16,573 nucleotides of DNA from Microcaldota archaeon (lineage in GTDB: Archaea; Micrarchaeota; Micrarchaeia; Norongarragalinales; Norongarragalinaceae). The first letter of the stretch is position 1. The number at the start of each line of letters is the position of its first letter. Below the pieces are notes generated by a model. The model was not told the origin of the DNA, made no database searches, and saw only the letters and a program-made list of their open reading frames with translations. Shown here piece by piece: positions 5,438 through 11,757 of the stretch. Location: assembly GCA_016214445.1 (NCBI GenBank), contig JACROM010000120.1:1-16573 (forward strand). Reading direction: 5' to 3'. The position numbers and the translations under genes were made by a program.

Positions 5438-6558
5438 GACAATACGCCTTCCACCACTTCGCCGCTGCGGATTTTCTTGAAAGGCCAAACCCGCGCCCCG
5501 CTCAAAACACGCACGTTGTCGCCCAAAACAACTCCCTCGCCTAGAATGGAAAACTTTTCAACCAAACAATTCTTTCCAACTACCACTTTGCTGTCAAGAA
5601 TTGACTCGTCCACCTTGGAACCTTCGCCCACCCTGACGTTGTCGAACAGAATGCTCGACATTACCTTCGCCTTCCCTCCCAAGTGACAGTTGTCGCCAAG
5701 GCAGGAATAAGAAGAAACAAGCGAGCCCGGACCAAAGGAACAGTTCTTGCCGGACAACACGTGCTTTTCCACGACCGCTTCCTTCGGCACCGCGCTTTTG
5801 ACCGAGCCGCTCTTCAGATACTCCATCACCCTCCTGTTCAAGTGAACATAACTTTCGGAAGAGTTGGCGTCGCCCCACAAGCCGTGGAAAGGAAAACCGT
5901 ACAACGGTATTTTGCCGACGAAATGGTTCCATAAGTCGCCGAGCCTGTCGCGCGAATGCCCTGCTTTGACGTAACCCGGAAGGTCGGCCTCGAGGAACTC
6001 GGGAGACAAAAGGTAAACTGCAGTAGACGCCAGGTTGGAAAACGCCTCGGAAGCCTTTGGTTTTTCCTGAAACGCCCCAACACGGCCGTCCTTCTCGAGC
6101 TTGGCTATGCCGTAAAGCTCCACCAAGCGCGGGTTGTCGAGCTCGTAAAACGCGAGAGTGGCCTTGGCTTTCCGGCTGTGGTGGAACTCCGACATTTTCC
6201 TCAAGTCCAAACCATAGACGGCATTGTCCGCACCTAGAACAAAGGATTCTTCGGCTCCAAGCGCTCCGACCAAGCCTGCCAAAGCGCCTATTGCGCCTGG
6301 CTTGTCCGCATCGCTGCGCGACTCCTCGTAGTGGTAGGTTAGGGGAATACCGAAAGCATTTGCTCCAAAAGTCTGCTCTATCAGTTTCTGGTTGTTGTTC
6401 AGCGATATCACCACGCTCGAAACATGTGTGTCGGCAGTCATCTTCAGAAGATGCGCGAGTACGCTTTCTCCGGCAACAGGCACCAAGGACTTCGGCAAAC
6501 GCAGGGTAAGCGGCGCCAAGCGCGAACCATACCCGCCAGCAAGAATAATAGCTCTCAT
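5434..6558 (-). CDS. Sugar-1-phosphate nucleotidyltransferase with left-handed beta-helix C-terminus
   Basis: This 374-aa enzyme joins a hexose 1-phosphate to an NTP. The N-terminal domain starts MRAIILAGGYGSRLAPLT with the nucleotide-binding GGxGxRL loop (8-14) and the conserved PK of LPKSLVPV (22-23). GADN (109-112) is at the position of the metal-binding Asp. From about 270 the protein turns into hexapeptide-like repeats (GKNCSFGPGS, GDNCHLGGKA, VGEGSKVDES and others), a left-handed beta helix. This architecture occurs in archaeal mannose-1-P guanylyltransferases and glucose-1-P thymidylyl/uridylyltransferases; the sugar and base cannot be settled here. The start at 6558 places ILAGG correctly; an upstream ATG adds nine unlikely residues. 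It is the first gene of a minus-strand operon leading to phosphomannomutase, and it shares a short divergent promoter region with the stomatin gene. Confidence 0.88.
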   Translation of the reverse strand: MRAIILAGGYGSRLAPLTLRLPKSLVPVAGESVLAHLLKMTADTHVSSVVISLNNNQKLIEQTFGANAFGIPLTYHYEESRSDADKPGAIGALAGLVGALGAEESFVLGADNAVYGLDLRKMSEFHHSRKAKATLAFYELDNPRLVELYGIAKLEKDGRVGAFQEKPKASEAFSNLASTAVYLLSPEFLEADLPGYVKAGHSRDRLGDLWNHFVGKIPLYGFPFHGLWGDANSSESYVHLNRRVMEYLKSGSVKSAVPKEAVVEKHVLSGKNCSFGPGSLVSSYSCLGDNCHLGGKAKVMSSILFDNVRVGEGSKVDESILDSKVVVGKNCLVEKFSILGEGVVLGDNVRVLSGARVWPFKKIRSGEVVEGVLS

Positions 6559-6587
6559 ATACAGGCAAAATAGGGGGTTTAGCAAGC

Positions 6588-6597
6588 ATAAAAAGGT
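6588..6597 (+). promoter_or_regulatory. TATA box of the stomatin gene in a divergent promoter
   Basis: CATAAAAAGG is centred 26 nt before the ATG at 6619. The same AT-rich block read on the minus strand (CCTTTTTATG) could start the nucleotidyltransferase mRNA about 9 nt before its ATG at 6558. No other TATA candidate fits that gene in the 60-bp gap. Confidence 0.55.
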
Positions 6598-6618
6598 TCG
6601 GTATTCACGGATATAAAC

Positions 6619-7581
6619 ATGTCAAAACGGGAGCCCATAATCTTCCTCGGCCTACTGGCGCTTGTGCTTTTGATACCCTACGCCATGATTACAGTTCTCA
6701 AAGTCGGCGTGGCAGTGGCCATTTTCACCCTCCTTTTGATCGTAATAATCGCCTTCCTCTCGCCGCGCGTGCAGGAAATCAAGGAATACGAGCGCGGGGT
6801 AATGTTCGCCTTCGGCAAGTTCGACAAAGTCCTTCCGCCGGGCTGGCACGTCATCTTTCCCGCAATGCACTCCGTCGAAAGAGTTGACACCAGAACCCAA
6901 GTGCTGGACATCGAACCGCAGGAAGTCATCACAAAGGAGGACATCAAGCTCAAGATAGACGCGGTCGCGTACATCAGAATCATAGACGCGAAAAAGTCGG
7001 TAATAGAAGTGCAGAACATAAAGAGCGCTGTATCGAGCACGCTCCACGGCGAACTCCGGACCCAGATAGGCAAACTGCCGCTTCAGGAAGTGCTGGAAAA
7101 AACCGAAGAACTGAACAAGCACCTCTACAACCAACTGAAGCAGGTGGAGGACGACTGGGGAATGAAGGCGTTGAACGTCGAAATAATAAACATCGAGCTG
7201 CCGCCTGCTTTGGAGGCCGCTTTCAGGAAGAAACAGGAGGCAATAGAGCACAAGGAAAAAATCGCAACTGAAGCTACTGCGCGGAAGGAAGCAATACGCA
7301 TAGTCAACGAGGCAACAAAGGAAATCGACCAAAAAACTTTGGCATACCTCTACTTGGACGCGCTCAAGCGCATAGCGGACGGAAAAAGCAACAAGATACT
7401 CTTCCCAATCGAGCTTACCCATCTAGCCACCGTCCTTGCAGGCGAGCTCGGCAAACGCGGCAAGAAAGTGGACGCCGAGGACATAGCCAAAGAACTTTTA
7501 GACGCCTACCTCAACAAGCAGAAGGAAATACTCGACAACGCCCCGGAAAAGCAGCCAGGGAAAAAGAAAAAAGCCGCATGA
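6619..7581 (+). CDS. Stomatin/prohibitin-like SPFH (band 7) membrane protein
   Basis: This 320-aa protein has two N-terminal hydrophobic segments (about 7-25 and 29-47), then the stomatin core EYERGVMFAFGKFDKVLPPG, VDTRTQVLDIEPQEVITKED and a band 7 domain to about 215. A long charged helical region (about 215-250, rich in EAIEHKEKIATEATARKEAI-type repeats) follows, and the tail is basic (KKKKAA). SPFH proteins form oligomeric membrane scaffolds that organise microdomains and often restrain membrane proteases. The usual partner, an NfeD-like protein, is not adjacent. Initiation at 6619 is supported by TATA box spacing (leaderless). A small ORF with a good Shine-Dalgarno follows after 16 bp. 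Confidence 0.9.
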   Translation: MSKREPIIFLGLLALVLLIPYAMITVLKVGVAVAIFTLLLIVIIAFLSPRVQEIKEYERGVMFAFGKFDKVLPPGWHVIFPAMHSVERVDTRTQVLDIEPQEVITKEDIKLKIDAVAYIRIIDAKKSVIEVQNIKSAVSSTLHGELRTQIGKLPLQEVLEKTEELNKHLYNQLKQVEDDWGMKALNVEIINIELPPALEAAFRKKQEAIEHKEKIATEATARKEAIRIVNEATKEIDQKTLAYLYLDALKRIADGKSNKILFPIELTHLATVLAGELGKRGKKVDAEDIAKELLDAYLNKQKEILDNAPEKQPGKKKKAA

Positions 7582-7597
7582 AAAAAGGTGGTAAAAA

Positions 7598-7804
7598 ATG
7601 GTTAAAAAACTTGCGAGAATGCTTCACGAAACAGGCACGGTTAAGGAAAACTTCCTTACTGCTTTCATCGGCGGACAAATCCTGAACCATTCTCAAAGTT
7701 ATAAGACTACATTTTCAACAGAGCCTGTAGAATTTGGCATCTTTATTGAGGAGCGGCACCAACGGCTCTGCTTCCCGCCCACCCACGACGTTCTTGTTTT
7801 TTAA
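7598..7804 (+). CDS. Small hypothetical ORF, possibly truncated by a transposon-like end
   Basis: The 68-codon frame starts MVKKLARMLHETGTVKENFL. A GGTGGT Shine-Dalgarno lies five bases before the ATG, which supports real translation behind the stomatin gene. After about 40 residues the coding sequence runs into a terminal-inverted-repeat-like sequence ending AACAGAGCC (7717-7725), identical to the ends of the MITE-like element at 8609-8731. The rest (TEPVEFGIFIEERHQ and onward) looks unlike the beginning. I infer that a longer or different gene was cut by insertion and excision of a mobile element. The family is not recognised. Confidence 0.4.
   Translation: MVKKLARMLHETGTVKENFLTAFIGGQILNHSQSYKTTFSTEPVEFGIFIEERHQRLCFPPTHDVLVF
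7707..7725 (+). repeat. Solitary transposon-like end
   Basis: The sequence TACATTTTCAACAGAGCC (7708-7725) is, on the minus strand, GGCTCTGTTGAAAATGTA. It matches both ends of the element at 8609-8731 over the first nine bases and the following A-run. No partner end is found nearby on the left. Confidence 0.5.
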
Positions 7805-7903
7805 CCATAACGAGCCAATTGTGGAAAAACCTTTTAAGAAAAAAACGAACGTAAGGGTTTCAAAACCTCAGAGGCGTCAATAAACAAATCGGGGAACTAC
7901 AAC

Positions 7904-7932
7904 GGTGGGACTGCAGTCATCCCGCTTTTTTT
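7904..7932 (+). terminator. Possible terminator between convergent genes
   Basis: A palindromic GACTGCAGTC inside a GGGA/TCCC stem is followed by a run of seven T on the plus strand (7926-7932). It would end transcripts coming from the stomatin side and overlaps the stop codon of the convergent methyltransferase. Confidence 0.35.
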
Positions 7933-8564
7933 GTTAGTTTAGCCAGGAAATAGCCATGCTCAAGGTTGTACCACCTATGCGCCCATTCACCGTAACTCTT
8001 TCCCACATGTACTGCAAACAAACCGAGTTCCCTCGGCGTCACCAGCGGCGTTTCCAGCGGATCCTTCCGCCGGTCTTCGGCGAGAAACTCTACGCTGAAT
8101 CCAATTTGTTTTGCAAGACGTTCAAGCTTTTTTTTCGGGAAGACGTTGGGCGTGAGCGTGTGCGCAATGTAGGCAACACCGTCTGGCTTCAGTGCTTCCC
8201 AGACCTTTTGAAGGAGTGAAACGCTCTGCGTTGGTCCCGAAGGCTGGAGTTTGACGTCGCTCAGCTTCAGTGGGTACGGCGCGCTAAGGAGGTGTATTTC
8301 ATTGGCAAAGGCTGCGGGGAGCGCCATTTCCTGGAAGACTCGCGGGAAACTAAAGACGTTGAGTATGGGTTTCCCTTTCGTAGAAATCCTGCGCAATTTT
8401 TTGAATTCGGTATCCTTGCAGGGGTTGCTCTCAAAACAGATGTGCAGTTCGCGTGGAAGGATGTCTATTCCGCTGGGCGTTCCCGGATAGCCGCCTCCTG
8501 GTCCGATGTGCAATACAACCCTACCGACTCGTCCCGTCAGTAATCGTTCCAACCGCGTAGTCAT
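7917..8564 (-). CDS. Class I SAM-dependent methyltransferase-like protein
   Basis: This 215-aa protein shows a SAM-binding first strand and glycine loop VVLHIGPGGGYPG (16-28), then IDILP, a later acidic region, and a strand-helix unit with VWEALKPDGVAYIAHTLTPN typical of motif VI in small Rossmann methyltransferases. The substrate is not evident. The N-terminal MTTRLERLLTGRVG was chosen because a weak minus-strand TATA-like box (8588-8595) lies 27 nt upstream. A start 33 bases further up (8597) would sit on that box. The gene stands between a transposon-like end and a MITE-like element, so it may be part of an accessory segment. Confidence 0.65.
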   Translation of the reverse strand: MTTRLERLLTGRVGRVVLHIGPGGGYPGTPSGIDILPRELHICFESNPCKDTEFKKLRRISTKGKPILNVFSFPRVFQEMALPAAFANEIHLLSAPYPLKLSDVKLQPSGPTQSVSLLQKVWEALKPDGVAYIAHTLTPNVFPKKKLERLAKQIGFSVEFLAEDRRKDPLETPLVTPRELGLFAVHVGKSYGEWAHRWYNLEHGYFLAKLTKKAG

Positions 8565-8587
8565 TATGTGATTTTTCCGCGGGAGGT

Positions 8588-8595
8588 ACTTATTC
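8588..8595 (-). promoter_or_regulatory. Weak TATA-like box of the methyltransferase gene
   Basis: On the minus strand this reads GAATAAGT, centred about 27 nt before the ATG at 8564. Confidence 0.35.
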
Positions 8596-8608
8596 ATTTG
8601 TATGAGTT

Positions 8609-8731
8609 GGCTCTGTTAAAAAAGTCCGCTGGCTGTCTTTTTTCGAGCTGCTTTTTTGCTTTGGCCTTTCGGCAGAACCGCCAAAAGCTGGATCCGAAGC
8701 CGTCCGGTCTTGCGAGACTTTCAACAGAGCC
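8609..8731. mobile_element. MITE-like element, 123 bp, no coding capacity
   Basis: The left end GGCTCTGTTAAAAAAGTC and the right end (inverted) GGCTCTGTTGAAAGTCTC match over the first nine bases exactly and share the following A-rich/GTC pattern. The interior has no open frame of note. A third copy of the terminus is at 7717-7725. No clear target-site duplication is visible. The size and ends fit a non-autonomous element mobilised by a transposase encoded elsewhere. Confidence 0.6.
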
Positions 8732-8750
8732 CTTCAACAAGTCATCGGCA

Positions 8751-8948
8751 CTATCCGGAACCCGTCTTTTTTGAATGAGTTTCCCAGTTTTCTTGACCCT
8801 TGACTTTAACCATATATTCTTTAGCCTGCGCCAGGTCCATCAGTTCCTCTCCGCACTTGACGCATTCATAGGCAGAGTAAGGCGTGCGCTCGCGCATGCC
8901 CGAAACCTTTCGAAGCACACTGCCACACGTACATTTCCGTTTCCTCAT
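8751..8948 (-). CDS. YgiT-type zinc-ribbon protein
   Basis: This 65-aa protein has a CTCGSV knuckle near the N-terminus (Cys6, Cys8) and YECVKCGEELMDLAQAKEY in the middle, the second CxxC knuckle and the following helix of YgiT/MqsA-type zinc fingers. In bacteria that domain is the N-terminal half of the MqsA antitoxin. Here the DNA-binding second half is missing, as is common for archaeal stand-alone versions, and no MqsR-like toxin is adjacent. The ATG at 8948 is 26 nt from a TATA box (8971-8977) on the minus strand, so it is probably leaderless. It is divergent from the gene at 9031. Its 3' end lies 20 bp from the MITE-like element. Confidence 0.65.
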   Translation of the reverse strand: MRKRKCTCGSVLRKVSGMRERTPYSAYECVKCGEELMDLAQAKEYMVKVKGQENWETHSKKTGSG

Positions 8949-8970
8949 GCTTTAATTCTAGGAAAACAGG

Positions 8971-8977
8971 TTTAAAA
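8971..8977 (-). promoter_or_regulatory. TATA box of the zinc-ribbon gene
   Basis: TTTTAAA on the minus strand, centred 26 nt before the ATG at 8948. It is back to back with the plus-strand box at 9001-9008. Confidence 0.55.
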
Positions 8978-9000
8978 CAAAGAAGTTGCACAAAACAAGC

Positions 9001-9008
9001 TTTTTAAA
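9001..9008 (+). promoter_or_regulatory. TATA box of the 9031-11581 cluster
   Basis: TTTTTAAA is centred 26 nt before the ATG at 9031. This excludes the longer in-frame start at 8986, which lies upstream of the box. Confidence 0.6.
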
Positions 9009-9030
9009 CGACCCTGCACAAAAGCAACAC

Positions 9031-9396
9031 ATGGAACCGAGTTCTAAAACCCCTAAAGAAGCCTATATCGAAGGCCGCCTGATGGGACTGAACGAGCTTA
9101 TCTCCATACTCAAGGATTCGATGGAATCAGGGGAAAAAATCGACTCCTCGCTCATGGTGAAAAGCGTGGTCCAGCACATCTCGGGCGAAATGGAGTCCAT
9201 ACTGGACGATGTCCACGGCTCGCACCCGCCGGAAAAACTCGCGCAAATAATGGAAAAGCACGAGCAAGCAAAGAAGGAGGCGGAAAAAGTCGAGACAGTC
9301 ACATCCAAGAAGGCTCCGGAAGCGCTCAGGAAGAACGTCGAGGCAGCTGACGAGCTCATGAAGAACCTCATGGCTCTCAGGGAACAAAACACGTAG
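9031..9396 (+). CDS. 121-aa charged helical protein, hypothetical
   Basis: The protein starts MEPSSKTPKEAYIEGRLMGL. It is rich in Glu, Lys and Met with heptad-like spacing from about 65 to 115 (KLAQIMEKHEQAKKEAEKVE and after), so a helical bundle or coiled coil is likely. There is no signal peptide and no known motif. It is the first gene of a plus-strand cluster that goes on to Csl4, RpoL and signal peptidase, with 27 bp to Csl4. A role in RNA metabolism is possible from context only. The start at 9031 is fixed by TATA box spacing. Confidence 0.7.
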   Translation: MEPSSKTPKEAYIEGRLMGLNELISILKDSMESGEKIDSSLMVKSVVQHISGEMESILDDVHGSHPPEKLAQIMEKHEQAKKEAEKVETVTSKKAPEALRKNVEAADELMKNLMALREQNT

Positions 9397-9423
9397 GAAA
9401 CAACAACAAAAAGGTCGATATTA

Positions 9424-9963
9424 ATGGTAGTCATGCCCGGCCACCTATTCGGGGCAGCGGAAGAATTCGAGACAGGCAAAGGCACGTTCGAGGAAGGCGG
9501 ATACGTTTACGCCAGCGTCGTCGGCGAAGACAAAAACGAGAAGAACAAGGCCGAGCTGGAAAGCAGGATGGCTGTCAAGCCGCTGAAGCAGGGAGACCTC
9601 GTTTACGCCAAAGTCAAGGACATCTACGACCAAATCGCTCTTTTACAGTTCCAGCCCGCAGAACGCCGAGCTGCACGCTCCACCTACTCATACATACGCA
9701 TAGGGGAAGTTCAGAGGAAGTACACGGAAAACTTCAGGGACGCCATCCGCATCGGGGACTACGTCAAGGCCGAAGTGAAGGAAATAAAGCCGTTAGGCAT
9801 ATACCTCACCATGGCAGCTCCGCACCTAGGAGTGGTGCGCGCTTTCTGTTCAGGCTGCAGGACCGAACTCGAAAACGGGAACTGCCCGTCATGCAAGAGA
9901 ATTGAACGCCGCAAGTGGGCGCAAACGCAGACTTCAAGGGTCGCACAGGCAGCCATGCAATGA
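9424..9963 (+). CDS. csl4: Exosome RNA-binding cap subunit Csl4
   Basis: This 179-aa protein has the three-part Csl4 layout. The N-terminal domain begins MVVMPGHLFGAAEEFETGKG, where VMPG and EEF.xGxGtFeE are family hallmarks. A central S1 RNA-binding domain follows (about 55-135, GDLVYAKVKDIYDQIALLQF to GDYVKAEVKEIKPLGIYLTM). Last comes a C-terminal zinc ribbon CSGC...CPSC (Cys142, 145, 154, 157). With Rrp4 it forms the trimeric cap that feeds RNA into the archaeal exosome (Rrp41/Rrp42) and helps bind DnaG. It is immediately upstream of rpoL, an arrangement seen in many archaea. No TATA box is seen in the 27-bp gap, so it is probably cotranscribed with the gene before. Confidence 0.93.
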   Translation: MVVMPGHLFGAAEEFETGKGTFEEGGYVYASVVGEDKNEKNKAELESRMAVKPLKQGDLVYAKVKDIYDQIALLQFQPAERRAARSTYSYIRIGEVQRKYTENFRDAIRIGDYVKAEVKEIKPLGIYLTMAAPHLGVVRAFCSGCRTELENGNCPSCKRIERRKWAQTQTSRVAQAAMQ

Positions 9964-10011
9964 AAGGCGGCGCGGACAACACTTGCCACAAACAAAGAGA
10001 GTGTGATTCAA

Positions 10012-10269
10012 ATGAAGATTTTGGAAGAAGAAAGGGGCTCAATCAAGATGCTGTTGGAAAGATTCGACCAAGGCTACGCGAACGCGCTGGTTGAGAAACT
10101 CCTCGAGAGCAAGGACATCACCTTCGCTTCCGCATTATACGACCACCCGACCAAAAGGAACCCGGTCGTAACAGTGAAGGGCAAGAACCTGAAGAAGGAG
10201 ATAAACAGCGCCATAAGCTCTTTGGAAGACGAAACCCATGCGTTCGAAGAAAAGCTCCGCAAACAGTAA
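10012..10269 (+). CDS. rpoL: DNA-directed RNA polymerase subunit L (Rpb11-like)
   Basis: This 85-aa protein is the usual length for archaeal RpoL, the small partner of subunit D in the assembly platform of RNA polymerase (equivalent to half of the bacterial alpha dimer). Diagnostic pieces are the helix GYANALVEKLLES, the FASALYDHPTKRNPVVTVKG strand pair (compare the FaaYxxxHPlxxxp pattern of the family) and a final helix. ATG 10012 is preferred over the GTG at 10003 because a GTGAT Shine-Dalgarno lies just upstream. The gene is linked to csl4, and its 3' end overlaps the signal peptidase start by 32 bp in another frame, showing tight cotranscription. Confidence 0.9.
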   Translation: MKILEEERGSIKMLLERFDQGYANALVEKLLESKDITFASALYDHPTKRNPVVTVKGKNLKKEINSAISSLEDETHAFEEKLRKQ

Positions 10270-11143
10270 CATCGCACTCGGAGCCGTAATAGCAAGCGTC
10301 GTACTCTTCGGCCTGACGCAGCACGTTATTTTCGCCCTGACCACCATAGCCTGCGTCATCGCGGCAGTCTATTTCGAAACCAAGGAATCGAAGAACTGGC
10401 TCAAGGACATGGCCCACAACCTCGGTTCCGCGCTCTTGCTCTGGGCCGCACTCACCTTCCTCTTCAACAGCGCCGTGCCGCTCAACATAATAACCTCTTG
10501 CAGCATGCTGCCGGACTACGAGCGGGGGGACATGATACTCCTCGGAGGCTACTTCTTCAGCGCGCCCACAGTTAAACTAAACAAAAGCCTCGAAAACGCG
10601 GATTACGAAACATACGGCATACGCGACGAACTCGGCAACGCCGTAGGCACCATAATGCAGCCTACAGTCAGCGGGACGCCGCTTTTCAACCCGAAAATAG
10701 GAGTGTGCGACCGCAAGTATTCCGGGCGGACGGAACAGGAACTCTGCCTTAAAAACATAGAGATAGGCGGCCAAGTTCTCGAGCTCAACAAGAGCAACAG
10801 CATAGTTGTGTTCGACTCGCGAACTGAAGCTGGCCAGATAATACACCGCGCCTACGCCCTTCTCGAAGCTGCCGACGGCGCATACCTCCTCACCCGAGGG
10901 GACAACAACAACTTCCTCGACCAACAGCTCGGCTTCAAACTCATAAGGCTCCAGGAAGACCAGCGCGTCATAGCCGGACTGCCGTTCATAGGCGGCCTCA
11001 CCACCCGCGGGTGGAAGTGGGAAAGCGAACTGCCTCTCAAGGGAACGGTCCTATTGCGCATCCCCTATCTCGGCTACATAAAGCTCTTCATGTTCATGCA
11101 GATAGCCGCTCCTGCGGGGTGCGACTCCGTCCTACAGCATTAG
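10238..11143 (+). CDS. Signal peptidase I, archaeal/ER type (S26B), with three N-terminal TM segments
   Basis: This 301-aa membrane protease would cleave signal peptides of exported proteins. After three predicted membrane segments (about 12-28, 30-46, 62-80) comes the catalytic serine motif SCSM (87-90, Ser89), where SGSM is usual, followed by PDYERGDMILL. The His of the S26B pair is His203 in IIHRAYAL, and the third conserved box is TRGDNNNFLDQ (219-229). A hydrophobic segment is also present near the C-terminus. The region between Ser and His boxes is longer than in minimal archaeal enzymes and has four cysteines (about 157, 170 and others). The start overlaps rpoL by 32 bp. An ATG after the overlap would remove the first TM segment. 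Confidence 0.85.
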   Translation: MRSKKSSANSNIALGAVIASVVLFGLTQHVIFALTTIACVIAAVYFETKESKNWLKDMAHNLGSALLLWAALTFLFNSAVPLNIITSCSMLPDYERGDMILLGGYFFSAPTVKLNKSLENADYETYGIRDELGNAVGTIMQPTVSGTPLFNPKIGVCDRKYSGRTEQELCLKNIEIGGQVLELNKSNSIVVFDSRTEAGQIIHRAYALLEAADGAYLLTRGDNNNFLDQQLGFKLIRLQEDQRVIAGLPFIGGLTTRGWKWESELPLKGTVLLRIPYLGYIKLFMFMQIAAPAGCDSVLQH

Positions 11144-11236
11144 GGTTCTTTCTGCAGCAAAACAGTTCTCCGCCGTAGTGAAGAAAAGAGGGAAAGAAGC
11201 GGCGCCGCCAACGATTTGGAAAAGCTAGTGCAAACA

Positions 11237-11581
11237 ATGAAAAAAGAACACGACCGGCAAGTCAAGGAATTTGAACAATGCTTGAAAGAAGCCGAAAAAG
11301 CAGCAGATGAGCACAGAATAAGGGCAGAAGAAGCCAAAAAAGCGGCAGAACTGCGCAAACGCGACCTCTTGGAAGCGATGATGCAGGCCGAAAGACATCA
11401 AAAGTACGGGGAAGACACTTACAAAAGACTGGTCGAAGTGAAAGAAGCTGCTGCCAACGCAAAAAGGCAGGTAATGGAAATAGACGGTCACCTGAACCCT
11501 GGAAGATTCAAACTACCACGATTAACAGCGGCTCGCGCAGCTGTTAGGAAAGCCCACGGGATACTCGAAAACATCGTCTAG
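11237..11581 (+). CDS. 114-aa coiled-coil protein, hypothetical
   Basis: The protein is rich in Glu, Lys and Ala, with continuous heptad character from the start (MKKEHDRQVKEFEQCLKEAE and onward) to about residue 80. A less charged end (GHLNPGRFKLPRLTAARAAV and after) follows. I do not recognise it. The first ATG at 11237 is used; a TTG at 11216 or GTG at 11228 would add seven or three residues. No TATA box stands in front, so it is probably read through from the signal peptidase gene 93 bp upstream. Confidence 0.6.
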   Translation: MKKEHDRQVKEFEQCLKEAEKAADEHRIRAEEAKKAAELRKRDLLEAMMQAERHQKYGEDTYKRLVEVKEAAANAKRQVMEIDGHLNPGRFKLPRLTAARAAVRKAHGILENIV

Positions 11582-11620
11582 GCACAAAAAGTCTGCAAAC
11601 ACAACGCTCAGACAAGCGCA

Positions 11621-11648
11621 ACCTTAATATGCTTTTTCTGTCACATGC
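11621..11648. repeat. Duplicated PCNA promoter, copy 1 (decoy)
   Basis: It matches 11725-11752 at offset 104 (24 of 28 by eye), both containing CTTAATATGC and GTCACATGC. It carries the TATA-like box and first ATG pattern of the PCNA gene but leads to no open gene. Confidence 0.75.
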
Positions 11649-11655
11649 GGTCGCC

Positions 11656-11677
11656 CCTTTCTTTTCCAAAAGAAAGG
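11656..11677. repeat. Perfect T-rich palindrome between duplicated PCNA promoters
   Basis: CCTTTCTTTT, CC, AAAAGAAAGG: 10-bp arms with a 2-bp centre. It resembles the palindromes at 3013-3031 and in tRNA intron 2. Confidence 0.8.
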
Positions 11678-11700
11678 TGCGGCCTGCCGCCAAAGAAAAG

Positions 11701-11719
11701 GAAATTGCGCTTCAAACAA
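11701..11719. repeat. Duplicated PCNA 5' coding segment, copy 1
   Basis: ATTGCGCTTCAAACAA here matches ATTACGCTTCAAACAA at 11763-11778, which encodes residues of the PCNA N-terminus (LRFKQ). Offset is 59, so 45 bp less than for the promoter copies. Confidence 0.65.
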
Positions 11720-11725
11720 ACAAAA

Positions 11726-11735
11726 ACTTAATATG
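11726..11735 (+). promoter_or_regulatory. TATA box of the PCNA gene
   Basis: ACTTAATATG is centred 27 nt before the ATG at 11758. This selects that ATG over the in-frame ATG at 11749 and the longer frame from 11629. Confidence 0.6.
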
Positions 11736-11757
11736 CCTTTCCCGTCACATGCAAAGC

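Noticed and set aside
6652..7422. 256-codon minus-strand frame opposite the stomatin gene
   Set aside because: It mirrors a well-supported SPFH gene and has no motif of its own.
7805..7900. C/D box small RNA between the small ORF and the methyltransferase
   Set aside because: A CTGA is present on the minus strand, but no RTGATGA box at suitable distance on either strand.
8986..9030. Longer start for the 121-aa protein
   Set aside because: The TATA box 9001-9008 would lie inside the coding region; the ATG at 9031 has ideal spacing.
11629..11757. N-terminal extension of PCNA by 43 residues
   Set aside because: The extension contains a promoter copy and a palindrome, is not seen in the family, and lies upstream of the expected transcription start.
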